The translations under genes were made by a program, and so were the position numbers. A stretch of 64,000 bases of DNA from Streptomyces sp. WAC 01529 (GTDB lineage Bacteria > Actinomycetota > Actinomycetes > Streptomycetales > Streptomycetaceae): assembly GCF_003945545.1 (NCBI RefSeq), contig NZ_CP029617.1, positions 7,157,001 through 7,221,000 of the forward strand, written 5' to 3'. Each line of letters begins with the position of its first letter. Positions within the stretch are counted from its first letter, which is position 1. This document shows, piece by piece, positions 42,578-49,861 of this stretch. The notes under the pieces are model-generated. The model was not told the origin of the DNA. It did no database searches and saw only the letters and a list, made by a program, of their open reading frames with translations.

Positions 42578-43428
42578 GGGACGACGACAACGACGTACGA
42601 AGGAAGCTGCGCGGCGCCGCCGAGGCGCACCGGCCCGACCGGGAGCGCATGCTCGCCCGCGTCGAGCGGGGCATGGCCGGACGCGAGCGGACCGAGCGCC
42701 GCGCGCGGCCGCCCCGCGGATCGGGCGCGTCCTGGCTGCGCGTGGTGACCGCGACCGCCGCCGTGGCCGGGGTCTGCGCGGTCGCCGGGTACGGCGTGGC
42801 GTCTGCGGTGCGCGGCGAGGACCCGGACGCGCGGTCCGTGGCCACCAGCTCGACGCCGGACGCGCCACCCGCCGCGTCGGAGCACAGCCGCGCCCCGGCC
42901 CCGCCGCCGCCCCGCGAACCGGCCGGCACGCCCGCCACGCCCCCCGCGTCCGGGGCGCCGAAGTCCGGCAAGCCCTCGCCGCCCGCCGATCCGCCGCCCG
43001 CCGATCCGTCGCGCGGCGCGAGGACCGTGCCCGCGGCCGAGCTGCTGTGGGCGGACGGCTCGATCGACCCGGGCTCCAGCACGTACTGGTCGCAGAGCGA
43101 CATCACCGTCAAGGCGAAGAAGCCGCTGACCGCGCTCGCCGTCGAGCTGCGCGTGGCGCGCGGCGGTGAGGTCGCCGACACCGGCAACTGGCGCTCGCTG
43201 ACCGCCGCCGACTTCGACGTGACGGTGACGGAACGGGGCGGCTTCCTCGTCTACCGGTGGACGCTCAGGGCGGGGCGGACCGTACCCGCCGGCGAGCACG
43301 TCTTCGCCGGGCAGTACAACCACCCCGGAGGAGCGCGCGACGCGCACGGCGACCGCTACACGGTCCGGGCGGGCACGGGGGACGAACGGGCCGAGTGGAA
43401 GGGCGACTTCGCGCCGAGCGCGGACTGA
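42574..43428 (+). CDS. Putative transmembrane anti-sigma factor with an extracytoplasmic beta-rich domain
   Basis: ATG at 42574 overlaps the sigma stop; 284 residues. A short basic/acidic cytoplasmic part (1-50) is followed by one helix (about 51-72, RVVTATAAVAGVCAVAGYGV), a Pro/Ser/Ala-rich linker (75-150) and a C-terminal domain of about 130 residues rich in beta strands and aromatics (WADGSIDPGSSTYWSQSDI, ALAVELRVARGGEVADTG, FLVYRWTLRAGRTVPAGEHV). No HxxxCxxC zinc motif is seen, so this is not a ZAS-type anti-sigma. The layout, sigma-binding inside and sensor outside, recalls the clostridial RsgI proteins that feel polysaccharides. The function is inferred from position. Confidence 0.65.
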   Translation: MRDDDNDVRRKLRGAAEAHRPDRERMLARVERGMAGRERTERRARPPRGSGASWLRVVTATAAVAGVCAVAGYGVASAVRGEDPDARSVATSSTPDAPPAASEHSRAPAPPPPREPAGTPATPPASGAPKSGKPSPPADPPPADPSRGARTVPAAELLWADGSIDPGSSTYWSQSDITVKAKKPLTALAVELRVARGGEVADTGNWRSLTAADFDVTVTERGGFLVYRWTLRAGRTVPAGEHVFAGQYNHPGGARDAHGDRYTVRAGTGDERAEWKGDFAPSAD

Positions 43429-43460
43429 TCGAAAGTCGGCGAAACTGATTCCGTTTACGG

Positions 43461-43489
43461 GGCAACCCTTCCGCGCGCGGTGGCGACCA
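43461..43489 (+). promoter_or_regulatory. Candidate ECF promoter of the pectate lyase gene
   Basis: GCAACC (43462-43467) and CGACCA (43484-43489) are separated by 16 bases, the spacing expected for ECF sigma factors with an AAC-type -35. The start codon is 46 bases downstream. The sigma factor encoded 0.9 kb upstream is the natural candidate. Confidence 0.4.
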
Positions 43490-43535
43490 GAAGACGCACT
43501 CTTCTGTTCACCCTGTCCCCAGAAGGAATCCGGAC

Positions 43536-44369
43536 ATGACTTCAACTTCGAACGGGCGCGTACGCCACCGCCGCAGCCACCTCCGGCGCCGCGCCGTCAT
43601 CGGCGGCGTCGCCGCGCTCGGCCTGACCGGCGCCGCGCTCGTCACCACCTCCCTCATGTCGACCGCGGGGGCGGCGGCCACCGGCTGGCCCGAGGCGAGG
43701 GGAGAGCAGGCCGTGCCCAAGACCATCGAGGTCTCCGGCAGCCGTGACGGCGGCCTCAAGCGCTACTACGGCAGCGGCGAACTCGGCGGCGACGGTCAGG
43801 GCGAGGGCCAGGACCCGATCTTCAAGCTGAAGGACGGGGCGACCCTGAAGAACGTCATCATCGGCGCGCCCGCCGCCGACGGCATCCACTGCCAGGGCAG
43901 CTGCACGCTCCAGAACGTGTGGTGGGAGGATGTCGGCGAGGACGCGGCGACCTTCAAGGGGACCTCGGCGGGATCGACGTACGCCGTCCAGGGCGGTGGC
44001 GCGAAGAAGGCCGAGGACAAGGTCTTCCAGTTCAACGGCGCGGGCAAGCTGGTCGTCAACAAGTTCCAGGTCTCCGACTTCGGCAAGCTCGTGCGGACCT
44101 GCGGCAACTGCTCCAAGCAGTACCAGCGCCACATCGTCGTCAACGACACCGACATCACCGCCCCCGGCAAGTCGATCGTCGGCATCAACACCAACTACGG
44201 CGACACCGCCGCGCTGCGTGCCATCCGCATCCACGGCGACGGCAACAAGAAGATCAAGACGTGTCTGCGCTACACGGGCAACAACACGGGCGCCGAGCCG
44301 GTGCAGACCGGCAGTGGGCCTGACGGCACGTACTGCAAGTTCACGGCGTCGGACATCACCTACAAGTAG
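43536..44369 (+). CDS. Secreted pectate lyase, PL3 family
   Basis: ATG at 43536 follows AGAAGGAA; 277 residues. A long signal (RRRAVIGGVAALGLTGAAL...AGAAA) leads to the parallel beta-helix. Family marks are FKLKDGATLKNVIIGAPAADGIHC, NVWWEDVGEDAATFKG, FGKLVRTCGNCSKQYQRH and the C-terminal YCKFTASDITYK. PL3 enzymes cleave polygalacturonate by beta-elimination with calcium. The gene is monocistronic, followed by a hairpin, and is next to the ECF sigma pair that may control it. Confidence 0.93.
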   Translation: MTSTSNGRVRHRRSHLRRRAVIGGVAALGLTGAALVTTSLMSTAGAAATGWPEARGEQAVPKTIEVSGSRDGGLKRYYGSGELGGDGQGEGQDPIFKLKDGATLKNVIIGAPAADGIHCQGSCTLQNVWWEDVGEDAATFKGTSAGSTYAVQGGGAKKAEDKVFQFNGAGKLVVNKFQVSDFGKLVRTCGNCSKQYQRHIVVNDTDITAPGKSIVGINTNYGDTAALRAIRIHGDGNKKIKTCLRYTGNNTGAEPVQTGSGPDGTYCKFTASDITYK

Positions 44370-44410
44370 AGGTCCACAGGGGAGGTGAGGTGCTGACCTC
44401 GGGCGCTCCG

Positions 44411-44444
44411 CCCGAACGGGTGTCGTAAGGGCCGCCCGTTCGGG
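44411..44444 (+). terminator. Terminator of the pectate lyase gene
   Basis: CCCGAACGGG (44411-44420) and CCCGTTCGGG (44435-44444) form a perfect 10-bp stem with a 14-base loop, 41 bases past the stop. Confidence 0.65.
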
Positions 44445-44546
44445 TGACGTCGTGCTGTGGGGTCGTGTCGAGCGGGGCCGGGCAGTGGGCGTTTCAGGAA
44501 TGTCTACACGTACCGCTGTACCGGAATCTCTGTTTCAAGGAGACAC

Positions 44547-44753
44547 ATGCGTCGCATTGCGATCACTCTCGCCGCCCTCACCGCTGCGGGGTTCCTGTCG
44601 GCCGCCCCCGCGGTCGCCGATGACGCCCCGTACAGGGGTGGCTTCTCCTACTACAACATCGGCGGTCAGGACGGGCTCACCGCCGCCGACGGGTACCACC
44701 ACGGTTCGCGCGGCAACGGCTTCTCCCACCACCTGAACACGAACAACCGCTGA
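44547..44753 (+). CDS. Small secreted protein of unknown function (68 residues)
   Basis: ATG at 44547 has AAGGAG 4 bases upstream. Residues 1-24 (MRRIAITLAALTAAGFLSAA then PAVA) are a clear Sec signal peptide. The predicted mature part is about 44 residues, starting DDAPYRGGFSYYNIGGQDG and ending HHLNTNNR; it is rich in Gly, His, Tyr and Asn and has no Cys. I do not recognise the family. It has its own Shine-Dalgarno sequence and is followed by a strong terminator, so it looks like a real single gene. Possible roles (metal-binding peptide, surface or signalling peptide) are open. Confidence 0.7.
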   Translation: MRRIAITLAALTAAGFLSAAPAVADDAPYRGGFSYYNIGGQDGLTAADGYHHGSRGNGFSHHLNTNNR

Positions 44754-44782
44754 CAACGACGGCCTGCCTGAAGCCGCCGCGG

Positions 44783-44810
44783 AGCCCCGGCCGGGAGATC
44801 GGCCGGGGCT
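44783..44810 (+). terminator. Terminator after the small secreted protein gene
   Basis: AGCCCCGGCCG (44783-44793) and CGGCCGGGGCT (44800-44810) form an 11-bp perfect stem with a 6-base loop, 29 bases past the stop. Confidence 0.75.
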
Positions 44811-44852
44811 TCGGCGTGTGCCGGCCGACGGGTCATAGCGTCGAACTCCTTG

Positions 44853-44916
44853 CGCGTCAACGCTTTGCGCGGGGTTGGCCCGAGGTGGCACGGGGTTGGT
44901 CCCAGGCGTTGACGCG
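44853..44916. repeat. Spaced 11-bp inverted repeat at the GH51 promoter
   Basis: CGCGTCAACGC (44853-44863) is the exact complement of GCGTTGACGCG (44906-44916), 42 bases apart. The right arm contains the promoter's -35 TTGACG. Between the arms, GGGGTTGG(C/T)CC occurs twice. Confidence 0.5.
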
Positions 44917-44938
44917 AGATCCCTTGAGTTCCTAAATT
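44909..44938 (+). promoter_or_regulatory. Promoter of the GH51/GH43 arabinofuranosidase genes
   Basis: -35 TTGACG (44909-44914), an 18-base spacer, -10 TAAATT (44933-44938). The predicted start is near 44945, inside the downstream inverted repeat. Confidence 0.6.
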
Positions 44939-44940
44939 TC

Positions 44941-44977
44941 CGTTCGAAGTATTGACCAACGTCCGGTATTTCGAACG
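44941..44977. promoter_or_regulatory. Paired TTCGAA operator before GH51
   Basis: CGTTCGAA (44941-44948) and TTCGAACG (44970-44977) form a perfect inverted repeat; each half is itself centred on TTCGAA. The right half, as ATTTCGAACG, recurs on the other strand at 57108-57117 and nearly at 15964. The site overlaps the transcription start, suiting repression. Confidence 0.5.
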
Positions 44978-44989
44978 ACTGGGGATGGC

Positions 44990-47512
44990 GTGGCATACAA
45001 GCGCGTGGCACACAGGCGCACGGCACGGAGGCGGGGGAGCCTCGCTCTCGTCGTCGGCTCTCTCACCGCCGGAGCCCTGCTGGCCGGCACGCTCGGCGCG
45101 GGGCCCGGCGCGGCGGCCGAGCCGACCGACTACACGATCGACGTCGACACGGCCCGCACCGGCGCGAAGATCGACGACTCGATGTACGGGGTCTTCTACG
45201 AGGACATCAACCGCGCGGCCGACGGCGGGCTCTACGCCGAGCTGGTCCAGAACCGCTCCTTCGAGTACGAGCCCGCGGACAACCGCTCCTACACGCCGCT
45301 GACATCGTGGGAGACCAAGGGCTCCGCCAAGGTCCTGAACGACGCCGGCCGGCTGAACGAGCGCAACCGCAACTACCTCTCCCTGGCGGCCGGTTCCTCC
45401 GTCACCAACTCCGGCTACAACACCGGCATCGCCGTCCAGCAGGGCAAGCGCTACGACTTCTCGGTCTGGGCCCGCGCCGACCGCTCCGGCGCGCCGCTCA
45501 CCCTCACGCTGCACGACGCCTCGGGTGAGCTTGCCGCCGCCCGCCGGGTCACCGCGCGCGGCGGCTGGTCCCGGTACAAGGCGACCTTCACCGCCACCAG
45601 GACCTCGGCCGCGGGCCGCCTCACGGTCGCCTCGGGCGCCCCGGCCGCGCTCGACATGATCTCGCTCTTCCCCCGCGACACCTACAAGGGCCGCGAGAAC
45701 GGCCTGCGCAAGGACCTCGCCGAGAAGATAGCCGCCCTGAAGCCCGGCTTCCTCCGCTTCCCCGGCGGCTGCCTGGTCAACACCGGCAGCCACGAGGCGT
45801 ACGACGAGAAGTCCGGCTGGCAGCGCGCCCGCTCCTACCAGTGGAAGGACACCATAGGCCCGGTCGAGCAGCGCGCCACCAACGCCAACTTCTGGGGGTA
45901 CAACCAGAGTTACGGGCTCGGCTACTACGAGTACTTCCAGTTCGCCGAGGACACCGGCGCCATGCCGCTGCCCGTCGTGCCCGCCCTGGTGACCGGCTGC
46001 GGCCAGAACAAGGCCACCGACGACCCGGCCCTGCTCAGGCGGCACATCCAGGACACCCTCGACCTCATCGAGTTCGCCAACGGCCCGGCGAGCAGCGAAT
46101 GGGGCAAGAAGCGCGCACGGATGGGCCACCCCAAGCCGTTCGGCCTCACCCACCTCGCGGTCGGCAACGAGGAGAACCTCCCCGAGGAGTTCTTCGCCCG
46201 CTTCAAGAAGTTCCGCACCGCCATCGAGGCCGAGCACCCGGAGATCACCGTCATCTCCAACTCCGGCCCCGACGACAGCGGGGCGGTCTTCGACAAGGCC
46301 TGGCAGCTCAACCGCGACGCGCATGTCGCCATGGTCGACGAGCACTACTACAACAGCCCGCAGTGGTTCCTGGAGAACAACGACCGCTACGACTCCTACG
46401 ACCGGCGCGGCCCCAAGGTCTTCCTCGGCGAATACGCCTCACAGGGCAACACCTTCGGCAACGCCCTCTCCGAAGCCGCGTTCATGACCGGCCTGGAGCG
46501 CAACGCGGACGTCGTCAAGCTCGCCTCGTACGCCCCGCTGCTCGCCAACGAGGACTACGTGCAGTGGAAGCCCAACATGATCTGGTACGACAACGACCAG
46601 TCGTGGGGCTCGGCCAACTACGAGACGCAGAAGCTCTTCATGCGCAACGTCGGCGACGAGGTCGTCCCCTCCAAGTCCACAGGGACTCCCGCCACTTCGG
46701 GTCCGATCACCGGTGCCGTCGGCCTCTCCACCTGGGCGACGAGCGCCGCGTACGACGATGTCTCGGTCATCGGCGCGGACGGCAGACCGCTGTTCTCCGA
46801 CGACTTCTCCGCCGGTGACGGCAAGTGGACCAAGGCGGCCGAGAAGGGCGCGTGGGCCGTCAAGGACGGTGCGTACGTCCAGTCCGACGAGAGCGCCGAG
46901 AACACCCTGGTCACCGCGGGCGACAAGGGCTGGCAGAACTACGACCTCAAGGTGCGGGCCACCAAGAAGTCCGGCAAGGAAGGCTTCATGGTCGCCTTCG
47001 GCGTCAAGGACACCGGCAACCACTACTGGTGGAACCTCGGCGGCTGGAACAACACCCAGTCCGCAGTGGAGAAGACCGTCGGCGGCGCCAAGCAGACGGT
47101 GCTCCAGGACTCCACCAGGATCGAGGCGGGCCGCAGCTATGACCTGCGCGTCGAGGTGCGCGGCCGCCAGGTGACGCTCTTCCTCGACGGAAAGAAGTGG
47201 GGCTCCTTCACCGACGACAAGCCCGCCGAGCCGTTCCGCCAGGTCGTCACGCGCGACAAGGCGACCGGCGACCTCATCGTGAAGGTCGTCAACGCGCAGG
47301 CGGTACCGGCCCGCACGAAGGTGAACCTCGGCCAGGGGGCGAAGGTCGCCCCGAAGGCGCGGGTGACCACGCTGACGGCGGACCCGGCCGCCGAGAACAC
47401 CAAGGACAAGGCGCCGGTGAAGCCCGTCGGCTCGGTCTTCACCGGGGTCGACGACTCCTTCTCGTACACCTTCCCCGCCTACTCCGTGACGTTCCTGAGG
47501 ATCACGTCGTGA
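44990..47512 (+). CDS. Secreted GH51 alpha-L-arabinofuranosidase with C-terminal sugar-binding-like domain
   Basis: GTG at 44990 (GGGGA upstream) gives 840 residues. The signal is ALVVGSLTAGALLAGTLGAG with preceding RR. Catalytic residues: acid/base Glu394 in LAVGNEENLPEEF and nucleophile Glu481 in KVFLGEYASQG. Residues about 80-220 carry an inserted CBM4/9-like sandwich (NRNYLSLAAGSSVTNSGYN). Residues about 590-780 are a LamG/DUF1080-like domain (FSAGDGKWTKAAEKGAWAV, WWNLGGWNNTQS). It strips arabinose from arabinan and arabinoxylan outside the cell. Most bacterial GH51 enzymes are intracellular, so the secreted multidomain form is notable, though known in Streptomyces. The GH43 gene follows after 37 bases. 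Confidence 0.92.
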   Translation: MAYKRVAHRRTARRRGSLALVVGSLTAGALLAGTLGAGPGAAAEPTDYTIDVDTARTGAKIDDSMYGVFYEDINRAADGGLYAELVQNRSFEYEPADNRSYTPLTSWETKGSAKVLNDAGRLNERNRNYLSLAAGSSVTNSGYNTGIAVQQGKRYDFSVWARADRSGAPLTLTLHDASGELAAARRVTARGGWSRYKATFTATRTSAAGRLTVASGAPAALDMISLFPRDTYKGRENGLRKDLAEKIAALKPGFLRFPGGCLVNTGSHEAYDEKSGWQRARSYQWKDTIGPVEQRATNANFWGYNQSYGLGYYEYFQFAEDTGAMPLPVVPALVTGCGQNKATDDPALLRRHIQDTLDLIEFANGPASSEWGKKRARMGHPKPFGLTHLAVGNEENLPEEFFARFKKFRTAIEAEHPEITVISNSGPDDSGAVFDKAWQLNRDAHVAMVDEHYYNSPQWFLENNDRYDSYDRRGPKVFLGEYASQGNTFGNALSEAAFMTGLERNADVVKLASYAPLLANEDYVQWKPNMIWYDNDQSWGSANYETQKLFMRNVGDEVVPSKSTGTPATSGPITGAVGLSTWATSAAYDDVSVIGADGRPLFSDDFSAGDGKWTKAAEKGAWAVKDGAYVQSDESAENTLVTAGDKGWQNYDLKVRATKKSGKEGFMVAFGVKDTGNHYWWNLGGWNNTQSAVEKTVGGAKQTVLQDSTRIEAGRSYDLRVEVRGRQVTLFLDGKKWGSFTDDKPAEPFRQVVTRDKATGDLIVKVVNAQAVPARTKVNLGQGAKVAPKARVTTLTADPAAENTKDKAPVKPVGSVFTGVDDSFSYTFPAYSVTFLRITS

Positions 47513-47549
47513 GCGGCTCCGGCAACCCCACCCACGGAAAGGCCGACCG

Positions 47550-48620
47550 ATGAAGCACGGCAGTGAACACCCCGACCGCAGACTGCTGTTGAAGGGAACG
47601 CTGGCCGCAGGCGCCGCCGCGACGGGCGCCCTGACCGCCGCACAGGGCAGCGCCCGCGCCGCCACCCCGCGCGCCGCCACCAACCCCCTCGTCCGGCACC
47701 GCGCCGACCCCCACATCCACCGCCACCACGACGGCCGGTACTACTTCACCGCCACCGCCCCCGAGTACGACCGCATCATCCTGCGCCGCTCCCGCACCCT
47801 GCGCGGCATCGCGACGGCCGAGGAGGCCGTCGTCTGGCGGCGGCACACCAGCGGTGACATGGCCGCGCACATCTGGGCGCCGGAGATCCACCACATCGAC
47901 GGCAAGTGGTACCTCTACTTCGCCGCGGCCCCCGCCGACGACGTGTGGAAGATCCGCATGTGGGTCCTGGAGAACGCCCACCGCGACCCGTTCAAGGGGA
48001 CGTGGGTCGAGAAGGGGCGGATCGCCACGGCCTGGGACACCTTCTCCCTCGACGCGACCACCTTCACCTACGAAGGGGCGCGCTATCTCGCCTGGGCGCA
48101 GAAGGATCCCGGCGAGGACCACAACAGCGCGGTCTTCCTGTCGAGAATGGCCGACCCATGGACACTGACGGGTCCTCAAATACGGCTCACCACGCCGGAG
48201 TACGACTGGGAGCGCGTGGGCTTCAAGGTGAACGAGGGCGCCTCGTTCCTCCAGCGCAACGGGCGCGTCTTCATGACGTACTCGGCGAGCGCCACCGACG
48301 CCAACTACTGCATGGGGCTGCTCACCGCCCGGGCGGGCAGTGACCTGCTGGACCCGAGGTCCTGGACCAAGTCGCCCCGGCCGGTCTTCACCAGCAATGA
48401 CAGGACCAAGCAGTACGGTCCCGGCCACAACTGCTTCACCGTCGCCGAGGACGGCCGCACCGATGTCCTCGTCTACCACGCCCGCCAGTACAAGGACATC
48501 GTCGGCGACCCGCTGAACGACCCCAACCGCCACACGCGCATCCAGCGCCTGGGCTGGAAGGCGGACGGCACCCCCGACTTCGGTGTCCCCGTGGCGGACG
48601 GGCCGCTCCCGGCGCGCTGA
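47550..48620 (+). CDS. Secreted GH43 alpha-L-arabinofuranosidase/arabinanase-like enzyme
   Basis: ATG at 47550 (GGAAAGG upstream); 356 residues. A Tat-type signal DRRLLLKGTLAAGAAATG is followed by NPLVRHRADPHIHRHHDGRYYFTATAPEYD, in which the Asp of RADP is the probable base. IWAPEIHHIDGKWYLYF and the acid region VNEGASFLQRNGRVFMTYSA come next. The pattern fits exo-acting arabinofuranosidases (GH43 subfamily 26-like). It works with the GH51 product on arabinan side chains. The stop codon sits inside a terminator stem shared with the convergent mutarotase gene. Confidence 0.88.
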   Translation: MKHGSEHPDRRLLLKGTLAAGAAATGALTAAQGSARAATPRAATNPLVRHRADPHIHRHHDGRYYFTATAPEYDRIILRRSRTLRGIATAEEAVVWRRHTSGDMAAHIWAPEIHHIDGKWYLYFAAAPADDVWKIRMWVLENAHRDPFKGTWVEKGRIATAWDTFSLDATTFTYEGARYLAWAQKDPGEDHNSAVFLSRMADPWTLTGPQIRLTTPEYDWERVGFKVNEGASFLQRNGRVFMTYSASATDANYCMGLLTARAGSDLLDPRSWTKSPRPVFTSNDRTKQYGPGHNCFTVAEDGRTDVLVYHARQYKDIVGDPLNDPNRHTRIQRLGWKADGTPDFGVPVADGPLPAR

Positions 48621-48650
48621 AAGACGCAGTGCTCAGCGCGCCGGGAGCGG
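48603..48650. terminator. Bidirectional terminator containing the GH43 stop codon
   Basis: CCGCTCCCGGCGCGCTGA (48603-48620) and its exact complement (48633-48650) form an 18-bp stem with a 12-base loop. The left arm is the last six codons of GH43 including TGA. The convergent mutarotase gene ends 7 bases beyond the right arm with a near copy of the same end (GCGCGCTGA). Confidence 0.75.
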
Positions 48651-48656
48651 TCGGGC

Positions 48657-49811
48657 TCAGCGCGCTGAGAAACTGTGCACCGTGCTCGACCGGTAGGTCT
48701 CGCCGGGCCGCAGCACCGTCGAGGGGAACGACGGCTGGTTCGGCGAGTCCGGGAAGTGCTGGGTCTCCAGGCAGAGGCCGTCGCCCTGGCGGTAGGTGCG
48801 GTCCGAGGGGCCGGTCAGGGTGCCGTCGAGGAAGTTCCCGGAGTAGAACTGCACGCCCGGCTCGGTCGTCGCGATCTTCATCGTGCGGCCCGAGCCGGGG
48901 TCCCGGAGCGTCGCGAAGTGCTCGGGGCGGTCCGTGATCCCCTTGTCCAGGACCCAGTTGTGGTCGTAGCCCTTGGCGGTCACCAGCTGGGGGTGCGCGA
49001 CGCGGATGTCCTCACCGATGGTCTTCGCCCGCCGGAAGTCGAAGGGCGTGCCCGCCACCTTCGCCAGCGCGCCCGTGGGGATCAGGCCGGCGTCGGTCGG
49101 CGTGAACCTCCCGGCCTTCAGGGTCAGTTCGTGGTCGTAGACGCCGCCGCTGCCCTCACCCGCGAGGTTGTAGTACGTGTGGTTGGTGAGGTTCACGACC
49201 GTCGCTCTGTCGGTCGTGGCCGCGTAGTCGATCCGCCAGTCGCCGTGCGCGGTGAGGGTGTACGTCACCTTCACGCGCAGCGTCCCCGGGTAGCCCATCT
49301 CGCCGTCGGCGCTGACGTAGCGCATGACGAGGCCGACGCCGGTCGCGTCGGTGAACGGCTCCACGTCCCACACCCGCGTGTTGAAGCCCTTCGCCCCGCC
49401 GTGCAGGCTGTTCTCCCCGTCGTTGACGGAGAGCTGGTGGGTCCTGCCGTCCAGGGTGAAGCGGCCGCGGGCGATGCGGTTGCCGTAGCGGCCGATCAGC
49501 GCGCCGAAGAAGGTGGTGCCCGCGGCGTACTCCTCGATCGTGTCGTAGCCGAGGGAGACATTGGTGAACCTCCCTCGCCGGTCGGGCAGTTCGAGGGACT
49601 GCACGATGCCGCCGTAGGAGAGGACCCTCATCCGTGTGCCGCCGTTCGCCAGCGACCAGCGGTGCACCTTCGTGCCGTCGGCGAGCCTGCCGAAGAGTTC
49701 CTTCGTGGGGCGCCGCCCCGCTGTGGCGTGCGCGGTGCCCGCCCCGGCCGCGGTCGCGGCGATCCCGGCGGCGGCCGCCGCCGTGAGGACGGTGCGTCTG
49801 CTCGTTTCCAT
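48657..49811 (-). CDS. Secreted aldose 1-epimerase (galactose mutarotase family)
   Basis: Leftward from ATG 49811 (GGAG 6 bases upstream); 384 residues. A Tat signal METSRRTVLTAAAAAGIAAT leads to the mutarotase beta-sandwich: GALIGRYGNRIARGRFTLDG, NSLHGGAKGFNTRVW, the catalytic His in NLTNHTYYNLAGEG and the C-terminal CLETQHFPDSPNQPSFPS with the catalytic Glu region nearby. It interconverts anomers of aldoses outside the cell, presumably supplying the form bound by ChvE. Last gene of the leftward uptake operon. A longer open frame upstream is not coding. Confidence 0.9.
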   Translation of the reverse strand: METSRRTVLTAAAAAGIAATAAGAGTAHATAGRRPTKELFGRLADGTKVHRWSLANGGTRMRVLSYGGIVQSLELPDRRGRFTNVSLGYDTIEEYAAGTTFFGALIGRYGNRIARGRFTLDGRTHQLSVNDGENSLHGGAKGFNTRVWDVEPFTDATGVGLVMRYVSADGEMGYPGTLRVKVTYTLTAHGDWRIDYAATTDRATVVNLTNHTYYNLAGEGSGGVYDHELTLKAGRFTPTDAGLIPTGALAKVAGTPFDFRRAKTIGEDIRVAHPQLVTAKGYDHNWVLDKGITDRPEHFATLRDPGSGRTMKIATTEPGVQFYSGNFLDGTLTGPSDRTYRQGDGLCLETQHFPDSPNQPSFPSTVLRPGETYRSSTVHSFSAR

Positions 49812-49861
49812 GTACGACTCCAATAGAGAGGAGGGACGAGGGGCTGGGCCGTGTCCGGCGC

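Noticed and set aside
47521..47549. GCAACC-N16-CGACCG as an ECF promoter for the GH43 gene
   Set aside because: It runs straight into the start codon and overlaps the gene's ribosome-binding site; transcription from the GH51 promoter explains the gene.
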